From Nematostella vectensis (taxonomy: Eukaryota; Cnidaria; Anthozoa; Actiniaria; Edwardsiidae): a stretch of 64,000 bases of DNA. The position numbers and the translations under genes were made by a program. Below the pieces are notes generated by a model. It did not search any database, had not been told where the DNA came from, and saw nothing but the letters and a program-made list of their open reading frames with translations. Location of the stretch: assembly GCF_932526225.1 (NCBI RefSeq), contig NC_064036.1:6455519-6519518 (forward strand). Reading direction: 5' to 3'. Position 1 is the first letter of the stretch; each line of letters opens with the position of its first letter. Shown here one piece after another: positions 36,610 through 48,618 of this stretch.

Positions 36610-39600
36610 TCACAAAGCCCGATTCTTGCGTGACACGGTTGCCTCCAGGGAATCGACCACCTCAAAGCAATCCATGACAGACTTGCGACAGTAGTGAAAG
36701 AATAGATCTTCCGCTTTCACTAAAATAGTGTTCAAGTCCATCTTCATAGAGATACTACAATAAAACAGTGAATATCTCTTTACAGTAGATACCACAAAGG
36801 GGGGGGGCTAAGATTGGCTTAGGGAGTGGGGGGAGGGTGTGCCCAGTCATTGGTATTATATGGGCACGAAATTTATAACTAGGGGGTTGGGGGTCTGTCA
36901 TGTCTGGTGCGTATCTCTTCGCCGCGATGATTGGATGGTTAAGTTTTTAAGTCCAGGCGTGTTTAAAGTAGGCCAATTACGTCACCATTTAATGCTCCCG
37001 CTAAACACAGTCACATAAAGAATTTTCTATTTCCATCGGCTAATTCAAGCAAGTAACTGAGAAACTCTTAATCACATATGATTAATAAAGTATCAGACTT
37101 TAACCGTGAATGGTTATTTTGAAGTTTCCTTGCAAATAACCGTTGTATTTTTAATTATAAACAATAACAAAGGAGAAGTTGATCCATTCTGTAAGCCACC
37201 CCAGCGCACTTGACTCACTTGCGTGAAGACTGTGCTATAATTGACCAATTGTCAACTAGCCTGCCCGCAGGCGTTTACCCGGTGTTTTTCGTAAGGTTTT
37301 TCGCTATGCGCCGAGTCTTACCCGCGCGGTCGCCGCGGCTTACGCTTGGCCAGAACAAAACAAGATGGCGGTACTCGGCGCATAGCGAAAACACCTAACG
37401 AAAGACACCGGGTAATTTTAACCGAATGTTAAATGTAATGTTAACGATCACATGGCATTGAAGTACCTGTTCATGGTGTTGTATATGCCAGAGACCTCCT
37501 TGCACTTGAGAAAAAGGTACCGGTGTTCTCGCAGTACCGCCAGACACACAAACAGATCAAAGGAGAACGCCGAGTCAAGGTCTAACAGCTCGGTGTGGAA
37601 TTGTCCTCCTGCAAGAAAGCAGTAGGGTCGCAAACAGAAGCTCTTGACACTTTTAAAAGCCTCGTGCAAACAGCGCAAACATTGCTGACGCCACCACGCT
37701 CGGTTGACCACAAGACAAAGGGAATGTTGGCGAACTAATTCAAAGCACTTCCCAACATTGTTTACTGTAATAGAGCCAACTTTACTGGGACGACGTCTCG
37801 TCGCCTGCTGGCGCTGTTTGGAGCTTTCTTTAAGTGGAGAAGTTCACCTGATCGAGGTCGATTACCCTAAATTTGAGTAAGTAAACGACATCCATCTTCA
37901 GATGCACAGATAAAAGGAGTGACGTCGGACTTGTACTACGTTGTTATGGTTAAATGTTTTTTATAAAACCATGGATTTATTTGTAGGACCCGTTTCTTAT
38001 TGTAGATGGATTGAATTCACAGTGATTCAAGAGGATTTGGCATTTATTTGCATTGATTCAAAAGCAACATTATGTGACTTACCATCTTTTTCGCGGTTTC
38101 TGGATCTCTGCTTGTATCGCTCTCGGTCTGCTTCAATGGATGACAACTCGAGGTGCTGGCTACTTAGGATCTCGAATAACTTGAGCGCCTCTTCAAAACA
38201 GAATTCTCGCTTAAAGCCAAGAACAAGCCACCTATATAAAACAACAACAGCCAAGTAGGACTAAAAAAGAACTGGTCATTCTAAAACACAGCATTGAATC
38301 CCTACAAAGGAAACCGAACTGTAACCTGTAATATACAATGTCAAGAAGATCTCCCAGGATCTCTAGATCTCCCATGTCATTTGATGTCCCTTACCTATGT
38401 GCAAAGAGTAGATCTTCCATGCCGTTAAGGTACCTTACCTGTGTTACAAAGAGAATATCTCCCATGTCATTCGAGATCCTTGCCTATGTACAAGAGTAGA
38501 TCTTCCATTCCATTACAACCAAATTCGTTGTTGCGCGACCTCGGCGAATCCAAAATCCATGTCTCGTTTGGAAATAGCGCGTAATCAGACACAAGCTTTG
38601 GGGGCGGTTTGTCTGGTTTGGATTGTTTGGTTTGATTGAGTACGCGCTATTCCCAAACGAAGAAAGGAATTTTGGATTCTGGCAGGTCGCGCAACAACGA
38701 ATTTGGCTATAAGGTAACTTACCTATGTGCAAAGAATATATCTTCCATGTCACTAAAGGTACCTTACCTATGTACAAAGAGTAGATCTTCCATGCCATCA
38801 AGGTACCTTACCTGAGTACAAAAAGAATATCTTCCATTCATTCGAGAAACTGTACCTTACCTATGTACAAAGAGTAGATCTTCCATGCCATCAAGGTACC
38901 TTACCTGAGTACAAAAAGAATATATTCCATTCATTCGAGAAACTGTACCTTACCTATGTGCAAAGAGAAGATCTCCCATGTCATTCAAAGAACTTTACCT
39001 GTGTACAAGAATATATCTTCCATGCCATTAAGGTACCTTACCTGTGTACAAAGAGTAGATCTTCCATGTCATTTGAGATATTGTACCTTACCTATGTGCA
39101 AAGAGAGAGAATAATCTCTAAGGTCATTCGAGATGCCTTATGTACAAAAGAAGACCTCTTATGTCATTCAAATGTGCAAAGAAACATCTCTCGTGTCAGT
39201 AAAAATGCCTTACCTATGTACAAAGAGAAGATCTCCCATGTCATTTGAGGTAAAATGCTGTTCCAGCTGCCTATCCATCTGCTTTAACAATTTACCAACA
39301 AGTTCTAAAGAAAAAACAGAGCAGTTTAAGGCTTGTTACAAACAATATCAAAGTCATAATAAAGAGCAAAATAGTCCAACAGATCCCCCTCCACACATAT
39401 CTCCAATATGTAAACTGTAAACTATAATAAATGTATGAGAAGAAAAACATTCCTGAAAAACAAAACAGCTAAAGGAAGGGCAAGGCTTGCACTAGGCAAT
39501 GCTTCAAGGCCTTTTTAAAGAAAGCTCTAAGCTCCAAGACTAAATTCCTTTACCTATCTTGTTCATCATGGTGGAATCGAGAAAATCCCCTTTGACATGC

Positions 39601-42600
39601 TCCATGTAGTTAGCAAAGCAGGAATAAGCTTCATCTTCAGCCACCAGCACGACAAGAAACCGACTAAGGATGTCATTCATACCCTGAGCATATCCAACAT
39701 CTGTGCAACAGTAATAAACATTGAGTAGAACATCCTGCAAATATACTGTAGCCAACATCGATATGACAACAACACTTTAATTAGCATAATAGGGGTAGCA
39801 ATGGGTGAATCCGAGACTTACCAAGGCGCAGAGACAGATGTTTCAGAGACCGAGACCGAGACTTTTGTCAAATTTCGGAATCTGAGCTTTTCTGGTCTCT
39901 TAACGACAGAGCCTGATCTTGTTTTTTTTTCTATATTGTTTTCGGATAACTTGCTTAAGGTATGTCATAAACATAAGTTTTTTCAAAAGAAGTTACAGGA
40001 GTTACAAAGAGTTACAATACATTCTTGCTACACTAAGAATAAGAAGGGGAAACCTGTAGCATGGTAAAAAACCTAAAACAGATTGCGTTTAACAAAAATT
40101 CAAGACCCTGAGATCGCATTTAAAAAACCCAGACTCCACGACCGTGGTGAAAAAGTATGGCCCCTATTAGACCCCTAAAATTTAGGAAAAAACAAGACTT
40201 TGAGACTTGAGTAAAAAATGCTGAGGTTACGAGACTTTGCGAAATTTTTGCAAGACCTTCAAAATTTTGAGGTACCCATTGCTATCCCTCATAATCAACC
40301 TCTGGATGAAGTACTGAAAATTTAGAAAAAGAACACAGGGTTGGTACACTACACACCATGCAACAAGGCGAGAAAACACCAACAGCATTACAGAGCCAGG
40401 AACCTTGGCTATTTTCTGGCACTATTTGCATGGGGCTCAGAACTGTATCATTCCCCTTCCTACACTGCTTTTTGTACTGATGCATGCAGACCTGCCTCTA
40501 CATACCTTGATGATATGCTGCATATGTGATGAGAATGTCTCGCAAAACGATCAGATTTGGATTTCCTTGACCCCTGATAAAAAACAGAAGATAATGAGAT
40601 CAACTAGAAAGTACAGTAGAAAGCTACTAATGGAGCTTTCTTGGCTATGTAGGTCATAGCTGATGGCTATTGTAAGTTCTTTTGACTTGTTTGTAAAAAA
40701 AAAAAAAAAAACAGCTCATTAACCGAGCAACTGCCCTTAAGAGTAAAACACTTAAATAGGAATGGTACTCTTTTGAAGGTGACTAGTTGTCTTCCTCTTT
40801 TAAAAGGTAAATGGCTGAAAGGTTCTACATGTACCTAGCTAAGCTTTTGATTGTTTATGTAGAAGATTTACTCCCTTTCCTCATCCAGTGAGAGTTCGGT
40901 AGAAAAAAGAACTTACTTGAAAAATGGATGGGCTCTATCTGTTCGTGGTACATCTTTATCAATACTTCTTATAGACTTGTTTAGTTTCTCAATATCAATA
41001 ACCTGCCTGCTTGCATTAACCTGAGAAAAAAATCAAAACAATTCAAACAAATCCTGTCAAGAGTCACACTTTTACACTACTAGTGTAAAAGTAGTCTGTG
41101 GGTTGGGTTGGGTTGGGTGTTAATGTACCCCTTCCAATGCCTCTGTAAAATTAGTAAGGAAATATGTGATCCACTTTATTACCTTCGTACAACCCTAGCA
41201 CAGAAAGCATAACCACCAAGTCAGATTCAATGTGTAATAAGGAGGGAATGAGGAGAAGAGTTAAAAGGGGAGGGGAAAGAGGGTGCTGCAGCTATTGATC
41301 TTTGTTATGGATTTTCTATAACAGTAATCATTAATATTTTCTAGCCCATTTTGACAGGGGAAATATGCTTTAGTACCTTTGCCGTCAAATCTAGGAATAC
41401 CCGCTGATTATCATGGATGCTCCCGAATGCATCTGCTCTTTGACTCTCTTTCTCCTCTGGGTCATGCTTTAGTTTGCATAATTCTTCACACTCTCTAATA
41501 TACAGAGGTTTTGGATTCACTGCCATACCACCTGGCTCCCCCATTATGTTCTGATAAGCATCAATCTCTTGTTTCCATCTATTCTTCTGAGCATTATACT
41601 TGGTGTAATTTTCTGCTAATATTACTTGTCTCTCCCTAACAAAAAGAACAAAAAGCTGATATACAGAAATAGTAGAATCAATTAATCCGATTTTACATTA
41701 TTTTATCCAAAGAGTTGACACTATTATTCTATTTGATGAACGGACTGGCAGAATTATGGATTAAGACATTTCAAGGTGCTGTAAAAGGTTATGGGAATTT
41801 GGTTATGGAAGTGAAAAGCTCACCTTTGTGTAGAGGAGAATGGATACAGGCCATATAAGAATCTCCACACCTCCTTGCGTAATTGGCTACTGACCCCACC
41901 TACAAAAAAGGGAGATATTTTGTAAGTGAAAAGGAATGAAAACAAAAAGAAATGTATCTACCTCAAAAATGAATATCTGTGCATGGTTGTAGTCAACTCG
42001 TGCTTTGATGCAAACAGCTTCCAAACCAGCAAAAGCACTGCTGGCCCTTCTTTGTTTGGCTGACCTAATGGCTAAGAAAATGATGGTGAACTGCCTCATG
42101 GCACCTCTTAGTATGGTGTCCAAACTGTGCTCAACATCCCAACAGCTTTTCACCAGCTGTTGTCACTGTTTGCACAGGGCTTTACAACCCAAAGCAGCTA
42201 CTAGGAAACATTGGCTCATAATTACTGTTTTCATTTGACAGGCCACACAAGAGATCCAGACAAAAAAAGCAAGCTGGTTACTGCAACCTGTTGCGTGACT
42301 AATTTATGCAGTTTAAGAAATACCAACAAAAAAATGCCTGTTATAATAATAAGCATGTTTGTGGAGAGAAGCCTGCCAGCTCAACAGACCCAACTGTCAA
42401 TTGTTGGTTCTAAAATAATCAGTTCAAACCATGAAAGGTTGCAATAGTACTTGTACCCTTGAAAACAGCTTTTCTAAGTCCACTTTCATTTATAATACGT
42501 CCGTCCTGGTCCATCATTTTAGTCCATTCCTGCTTTTCCAATGGACCTGTCCGCTCTGTTTTGTGTGATGGGCTCTCCGGCTCTACCAGCTCCAATTCAC

Positions 42601-42682
42601 AGAACTCTTCAGAAAGTTCTGAGGAACAGTCACTGCAATCCTTTTGTGTTCCCCTTGGAGGAAGGCTCTTTGTACATGACAT
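36610..42682 (-). CDS. TBC-domain Rab GTPase-activating protein, TBC1D15/16/17-type fold (10 exons, ~468 residues)
   Basis: Predicted to accelerate GTP hydrolysis by a Rab GTPase in membrane traffic. My exons on the minus strand are 42682-42457, 41899-41824, 41635-41377, 41020-40917, 40573-40506, 39700-39554, 39304-39214, 38231-38083, 37608-37467 and 36754-36610. They sum to 469 codons including the stop. TBC landmarks are GRIINESGLRKAVFKG and LRKEVWRFLYGLYPF at the start, the arginine-finger block IDKDVPRTDR (catalytic Arg ~213), the glutamine-finger block VGYAQGMNDIL (Gln ~250), and WLVLGFKREFCFEEALKLFE near the end. Both catalytic fingers are present, so activity is expected. An insert of about 50 residues lies between the first helix block and the arginine finger (exon 3). 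The N-terminus is uncertain: the first exon is open upstream of the ATG to a possible acceptor near 42734, so another 5' exon may exist. I cannot assign a specific TBC1D orthologue. Confidence 0.85.
37278..37412. mobile_element. 135-bp MITE with TA target in RabGAP intron 9
   Basis: Inverted termini of about 39 bp begin CCCGGTGTTTTTCGTAAGG at the left and have a closely matching complement at the right. TA lies on both sides (37276-37277 and 37413-37414). It lies between the last two RabGAP exons, beside exon 9. Confidence 0.75.
38340..39260 (-). repeat. Tandem array of the exon 7/donor junction in RabGAP intron 7
   Basis: About 13-15 diverged units of roughly 45 bp follow the pattern CATGGGAGATCTTCTCTTTG then TACATAGGTAAGG on the minus strand. 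The first unit is the true end of exon 7 and its donor; the rest lie in the following intron, and many keep a consensus AG/GTAAGG. A 188-bp inverted-repeat element (38519-38706) splits the array. Confidence 0.9.
38519..38706. mobile_element. 188-bp inverted-repeat element nested in the RabGAP splice-site array
   Basis: Ends are CCAAATTCGTTGTTGCGCGA and its exact complement. Internal pairing (GGAATAGCGCGTA-type blocks) extends over about 60-65 bp per arm with small gaps. It has no coding frame, and I could not define a clean target duplication. Confidence 0.75.
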
Positions 42683-43512
42683 TTTATTTTGGCAATACTT
42701 TACTTTTGCATTCCTAGTTACTTTGATCCCCTGTAATAGGGAAATTGTAACGAATTCTGTATGAGCTGTTTTTCATAATACAAAACCAGTCAAATATTTC
42801 ATTGAAGTAAAACTTTAAATCACAAATGAAATCTGAAAAATGAAATCCCTGTTGCTTGCTTCAATGACACAGAAGCCCTGTTAGGTCTTTAGTTCTGCAA
42901 AAAGAATAAAAATAACTCGGCTACAGGACGTAACGAAAACATTTATAGAGGATATTGTCATTGTATCGTTTTACACGATGAACCACTCTATTTAATTGTA
43001 ATCCAGGAATATTTTGTGAGGTAAAATCAAGAAATGTTTTATTGCGAAATCAAAATTTCATAACAACCTTTCAGCACGATAATGTTGAGATCCTACATAT
43101 TCTTACCATAGATAAAATAAAAATCCTTCATTTCCTGAGTAACCTCCGATAGCATTGCATGTCAAGTGCTTGTCGAAATTTTCATTTTTCTGAGAAATTT
43201 TCGACAGCATACAACCATCAAATTTACAACTAAACAACCTACTCTTTCTTCCGTGAGAGAAACGGGGGAGACTGGGACTTGTTTTAGATTTCCGGTGCAA
43301 ATCTACAAAAAACCCATTATAAGATAAAAAAAAAGTGTTTATTTATTTTACATAGGTTCAAAGAAATAATCATAATATTATAATAAAAGGAAAATTAAGA
43401 TGGTGATGACACCGAAGAATTATTTTTTTTCAAACATTTCGCTCGTCTGGCACCTGTAAAGCGTGGGTTGCCTGTGTTATTTTGCATGTGACCGACTTAC
43501 GGTGTTTTGGTC
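42683..43512. other. Upstream region of the RabGAP gene
   Basis: This should contain the RabGAP promoter and perhaps a 5' exon, since the first recognised coding exon is preceded by a possible acceptor. The frame at 43103-43300 (minus) has no recognisable domain. The right end (43503-43512) is the left target duplication of the large inverted-repeat element. Confidence 0.45.
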
Positions 43513-44734
43513 GGTAGAGCTTCGTTTCCATCACCCAGCTGGCCAGGTTGCCCTTGGTCGTGAGAGAACTGGGAACTAGTCTACGCTTGGTTACGAACTT
43601 ATCACACGAACGGCGGCGAGTTCCGAACCTTTTCCCGAACAATTCGCTGAACCAAAGACTGCCAAAAATACAAGTAACGTTCACATGAAGACATAAATCG
43701 TCGCTAGAACAACCCATATGGATACGTTTTTCTAGGAGTGGTTTAATATTAACAGCACGGGCTTGATAGTCTTGGATTTACGAAAAAGGGCTGTCTGAGT
43801 TATGGAACCGAGCACATTGTTTACAGCAGGCCTCGTTTCCATAACTCAGATTGACCTTCTCACTCACTTTTTCTGATACTTATAAGGGCTTGAAATTATA
43901 AAGGCTAGTCTATTTATCCAGGTATTTTTTTAGATTTTACTATATAGCAGGTATATATAGTGTTGTGCGATAAGTCCCCGGGAAGTGTGTGGTTAACTTG
44001 AGGTTTAGAGCACTTTTGGAATAAGTTTCGGGATAAGTGAATAGCATCACATGTACTTTGCAAAAGTCATGCCAGTTTCTGGTTTGAGTCTCTTTCTCCT
44101 CTGGAGCAAGCATTTCCATGTATCAGCGTGTGGCAAGCTGCATGGCGAAATGTGCTAAAACGAATATGATTGCCCCCCCTCCCCATGAATGATAACTGAT
44201 GCCAGATGAAAATTATTTATTTTCATTTTTTTTAGTAACTGCTATCTTCATAGTGATTGGTACAAATGGGGGCACATGTCCCTAGTGCCCCACCCCCTGC
44301 TACAGCCTTGACTTGCTTAAGTGTACTGGCTATGAAAGATAAGGGCTTGACTTGACTGCAGTTTTTTCCCGAGGGGTTGGGGGCTTTTCTCAGTTTTGTA
44401 CAGGGTCAAAGTCTAACCCCCCACCCTTCCTCAGGAGCATGGGTGTGGGAGTTTCAATAATTACAAGGCTGGAGGGAAAACCACAAGTTGGATGATGGAG
44501 ACTAGCCAACTAAATAAGGTCACATGAGGACTTGATGATTGATGTAAATCACTAGGACAGTATAGGACAGTATTAGAACAAAGGTTGATCTAACCAGAAC
44601 ACAATGGAACTGATAATATGCATAGCTATAGCTAATATGATTCTCCATCTTAGGGATAACCATTTGTAATGAGCATATTATATGTTACAAGCTATATTTC
44701 CCGGGGGGGAAAACTCCCTTATATGGGCTATACA

Positions 44735-45075
44735 GGGACATGCCGCTGGACAGGGTATGGTTATTGACCTCTCTGCCCTAAACAGGGTATACATTTGAGG
44801 CCTCTCTGTCCTGAACAGGGTATATATTTCAGGCCTCTCTGCCCTGAACAGGGTACATAATTTTAAACAACGCTGCCCTAAACAGGGTACTAATTTGGTT
44901 GCCTTGCTAAACTGCTGATCCTGCCGCGGATCTGATTGCCTTGCTTGCTCTCACATGCTAGCAGGGTCCTAAAATTGAGGGTGTTGTCCTAAGCAGGGTC
45001 CTAAAATCAAGGGTGTTGGCCTAGACAAGGTATGGTTTTTTTAGAATTTTTGTCCTAAACAGGGTCAGGCTTAAA
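44735..45075. repeat. CAGGGTA minisatellite inside the foldback element
   Basis: Units of about 33-36 bp share GGCCTCTCTGCCCTGAACAG followed by GGTATATATTT or similar. They become more diverged from left to right, over roughly eight to nine copies. Confidence 0.7.
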
Positions 45076-45285
45076 ACCCCAGTGGTACCGCTATACCCAA
45101 ACATAGGCTATCAAACATAGGAGTCTCCCCCCCTAGCTATATGTATATTATATACATTGTATAACACATTAAACTTTGTATTCTTAGAAGTCTTTTTTAT
45201 GTTGTTATGATATTCTATCTTATAAGTATATATAGATATAATAAATTTTTACAATTTTTTTATTACACTTTATACAAAAGCCCAG

Positions 45286-46336
45286 GGGCCGGTTCCTGAA
45301 AGGCCGATTAACTTAACCCTCGATCAGCGCCTAATCCCGGGTTAAAATTCGCTAATCGTAGGTTAGCTAACCAACGGATAACTCACCGTTCCCGAAAGCC
45401 AAGTAATCCCCCGATTTACTAACCCTGGATTGAACGAGTGAAAAACTGGTTTGACGAGTAAAATTCACACAGGGTACCCAGTATATAATTCCTCAACCCA
45501 ACATAAACCACTGACACTGTTTTGTGTTTGGCATAAGAGAAGTTTATTATAAAATCACTACAAACTGATAAATGAAAAACTAAAATAATAATAATAAACC
45601 TCTCTGCCACCCTTCACACAAAGCCCAGGGTGGGAGGGCGGGGAAAAATATGAGCTTGATATATAAACGTTGAAAAGAACAAAGAATTATAGAGTGAAGC
45701 TGTGAACGTGTGCTAGCAATCAAGACTAGAGATAACTGAAATACAATATGCTGGCTTGAGCAATTAATCCCTTTAAGCTAGGTGCCCAAAGGGGGGTACA
45801 ACAGAAAGCAACTTAAATTTACCTTTGGTGATTTTATTTTCGCAGAAAAGCCCTAAAACACCTCTACATCACCTGTTATTACCTCCATTTCATGGCCAAA
45901 AAAGCGTCATTTGCAGGATTCGAGTTGGTGCGTGACACTAGCGAGACAGATTCATTTCAATTATAAATTTCATGTAACTGTCTGTCCCAGCACAATTTTC
46001 AAGTCAGCATCGCAACGAAGGTCACATAATAAAGCGAAATGCTAGGATATTTGATCCCTACATTGTTTTGTGTAACGTCTTTTTTGTCGACAACTTTATT
46101 TTATGAAGCTTTAGTTCTACTACAAAGTTTGGGAGGCCTGTGTTATGCCAACTAAACAGTGGGTTAGCGAGTTAACCCACCTCGCGAGCAGGGTTAGATT
46201 TTACCTCCAAACTGACCCAGAGTTAGCGCTAACCAGCGTTTCGGGAACGGAACTAATCTGGGGGTAAAAATTTAATCGTGGGTTAGGGTTAATTTAACCC
46301 TGGGTTAGCGCAAATCGGCTTTTCAGGAACCGGCCC
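45286..46336. mobile_element. 1.05-kb Harbinger-like element nested in the foldback element
   Basis: Termini GGGCCGGTTCCTGAAA and its near-complement are flanked by a 3-bp CAG (45283-45285 and 46337-46339). Subterminal sequence is rich in TAACCC/GGGTTA phrases on both sides. There is no transposase frame. The 3-bp duplication and GGGCC start suggest PIF/Harbinger, but that is tentative. Confidence 0.6.
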
Positions 46337-47407
46337 CAGAAGACAACATTACATCAGTATAATGTACAGATCCAAATGGGCAGTAAAGATTTCACTATAA
46401 ATCAACACAAGTTTTAAAAAGTATGGTATGCGCCTCTGTGAATCACTAGTTGCACTGACGTTCCAAGTCTTAGCCATATTTGTTGGAGCAAAAAAAAAAA
46501 AAAGAGACATACAGCATGTAGCTTGTCTACACCATGCCTATGCAGACCATCTAGTTTTTCTTCAGCTTGTATGTAGTCTTTCTAGTTTTACCAGTAAATT
46601 AAGATTTTAGCTTGTTTGCCCTTGCAAGTGCCACATCTTTGTGCATTGGGGATGACCCAGGGAAACTGGAGTACTAAACAAGGTGTGTAGGCAGCACTAT
46701 GCTGCTTGCCTAGAGGAACTCAAAATGTGTCGGTTCCCAGCTATGGCAATCCAGGCCTGCTAGGGTATACACTCAGAAAAAAGTGTACTGTGTTTGTCGG
46801 CTCCTAAACAACAGAAATAAGCCTATATCCAGTGCTCAAGATGCAAGGAATAGTATCACTCCATATGCATTTTGGAACCATGAGAGAGTGCTCTACTAAT
46901 GCACTAATCATTTAAAAACCCCACCCCCTGCTACGGTCCTGATTCTAGAAATTTTATTAGCTAGGACAAAAAATTATACTTAAGATACACATAACACAAC
47001 ATGATTCCGAAAATTTAACTTTAAACCACTCCTAGAAAAACGTACCCATATAGGTTGTTCTAGCGACGATTTATGTCTTCATGTGAACGTTACTTGTATT
47101 TTTGGCAGTCTTTGGTTCAGCGAATTGTTCGGGAAAAGGTTCGGAACTCGCCGCCGTTCGTGTGATAAGTCCGTAACCGAGCGTAGACTAGTCCCCAGTT
47201 CTCTCACGACCAAGGGCAACCTGGGTATGGAAACGAAGCTCTACCTGTTTTGGTCTTCAAGATCAAACATGGCGGGTTGAAAAAAACAACTCACGCTATC
47301 TTACGTCTTCCTGCCTTAGATTTAATTTTACAGTCTTTCATCTTAATTTTTGCCACATAACATCACATTGCTAACACAAGCGAGCCAACTTATCGCATCT
47401 ACCAAGT

Positions 47408-47773
47408 ATGAATCCGCTTACAAAGGCTCTCGTAACAAACAAATTGAGTTCGGTTACCAAAAGTATTGGCTTGGATGATAAAGATGAAACCACAAGCGAA
47501 GATGCGGGAGTCTCATCGAAAGAAATGCGAAAAATGCGTGAAAAAGAAGAAGCTGAGCGTGCCAAAAGAGAAGAGATGTATGCTAAGAGAAACGCGGATC
47601 GAGAAAAGAAACGAGAGCAAATGAGAGCCAAGTACGGTATACAGAAAGACAAAGATGGACCCAAAAAATCCGGGGGTCATAAGGAGGAGGGCAGCGACGC
47701 CCCTACGAGAAAAGGGTCATTAAATCGGGAAAAGTCCTCGGAAGAAGATGACAACAAATGTGCCATAATGTAA
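47408..47773 (+). CDS. cplx: Complexin (single coding exon, CAAX-terminated, 121 residues)
   Basis: A small cytosolic SNARE-complex-binding protein that clamps and promotes synaptic-vesicle and other regulated exocytosis. The N-terminus (~1-25) is followed by a highly charged helix (~35-80) whose REKEEAERAKREEMYAKR stretch corresponds to the accessory/central helix. It ends with REQMRAKYGIQKDKD, matching the conserved RDKYGIKKKEE region of complexins. The C-terminus CAIM is a CAAX box, predicting prenylation and membrane anchoring as in some animal complexins. The length is typical for the family. The coding region is uninterrupted, unlike the other genes here. A 5'-UTR intron is possible, since an acceptor-like TTTTACAG lies near 47330. 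The long inverted-repeat element ends 162 bp before the ATG, so the promoter may involve its right arm. Confidence 0.9.
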   Translation: MNPLTKALVTNKLSSVTKSIGLDDKDETTSEDAGVSSKEMRKMREKEEAERAKREEMYAKRNADREKKREQMRAKYGIQKDKDGPKKSGGHKEEGSDAPTRKGSLNREKSSEEDDNKCAIM

Positions 47774-47904
47774 AAACCAATAATTACCAGAAATAATGAT
47801 ATATTTTTTTCTACACCTTAGTTATTTTGCAAAAGAATTTAGATTTTAAAATATATTGATAAACTAATGGTCAAAAACAAAGTATATATGCACAAGAGAA
47901 CTCA

Positions 47905-48125
47905 TGCTCGAGGATCCAGCATGCTTTGCGGGCGCTCCCAAAGGTCACTACTCAAGGATCCAGCGTACTTTGCGGGCGCTCCCAAAGGTCACTTCTCGAG
48001 GATCCAGCGTACTTTTGCGGGCGCTCCCAAAGGTCACTACTCGAGGATCCAGCGTACTTTGTGGGTGCTCCCAAAGGTCACTACTTGGTTATGACCTTTG
48101 GAAGCACCTGCAAAGTACGCTGGAT
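47905..48125. repeat. Tandem repeat downstream of complexin, with an inverted terminal copy
   Basis: Units of about 50 bp contain GAGGATCCAGCGTACTTTG then CGGGCGCTCCCAAAGGTCAC, four in direct order. A final inverted copy at about 48090-48125 reads GACCTTTGGAAGCACC then GCAAAGTACGCTGGAT. A related single copy lies at about 33000-33035 in chitin synthase intron 20. Confidence 0.8.
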
Positions 48126-48618
48126 ACTTGAGCATGAAGAGAACTATGAAAACAAGATGGGTTTGAGCCAATGAATGTCACGTATTGAGAGTCAGCATTA
48201 TGTGACACTGACTAATTTTCCACTGTTTGTGAGAGTGCCTGTCTCCAAAATTTTGCCTGTGATGCTTTTATGATGCTTTTACAAGTGTAAAACAGTAACA
48301 CTAACACACATGCCAGCAGCGTGGCGGTGGTGGAGAGGGGGGAGAATCAATGGGTGTCTACACTCCCAGCCTATGGTCTTGTTGATAGTATAGGTTTTAA
48401 TATAACATTAAGTTACACAGACACTATATCGTCACATACCCCCTGGACCTTTAGAGGACTCATGATAACAACAAAAAAACTCTGTTTATTGAATATCTAG
48501 GAGGATGTTTACAAAACATTAATTTTTCATTATAGAATTTTGAATCACACTTTTATTTGCAACAAAAAGTACTGCTGGATGCAAGACATGAGTTCTTACA
48601 TAGTATAGCCTTATTATA

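Larger units (their letters stand above)
43513..47245. mobile_element. 3.7-kb foldback element with ~230-bp terminal inverted repeats and 10-bp target duplication (Mutator-like?)
   Basis: The left arm (43513 to about 43747) and right arm (about 47021-47245) are inverted copies differing by scattered substitutions and a small gap near the outer end. Both arms start GGTAGAGCTTCGTTTCCAT when read inward. The identical 10-bp TGTTTTGGTC lies directly outside each arm (43503-43512 and 47246-47255). Long terminal repeats with 9-10-bp duplications are characteristic of Mutator-like elements. No transposase frame is visible inside, so it would be non-autonomous. The small frames inside the arms (43430-43717 minus, 47083-47280 plus) look alike only because the arms are copies. 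The interior holds a minisatellite and a second nested element. Confidence 0.8.

Noticed and set aside
43430-43717. 95-codon frame that matches one at 47083-47280 and looks like a conserved protein pair
   Set aside because: Both lie in the two arms of the inverted-repeat element, so their similarity follows from DNA identity.
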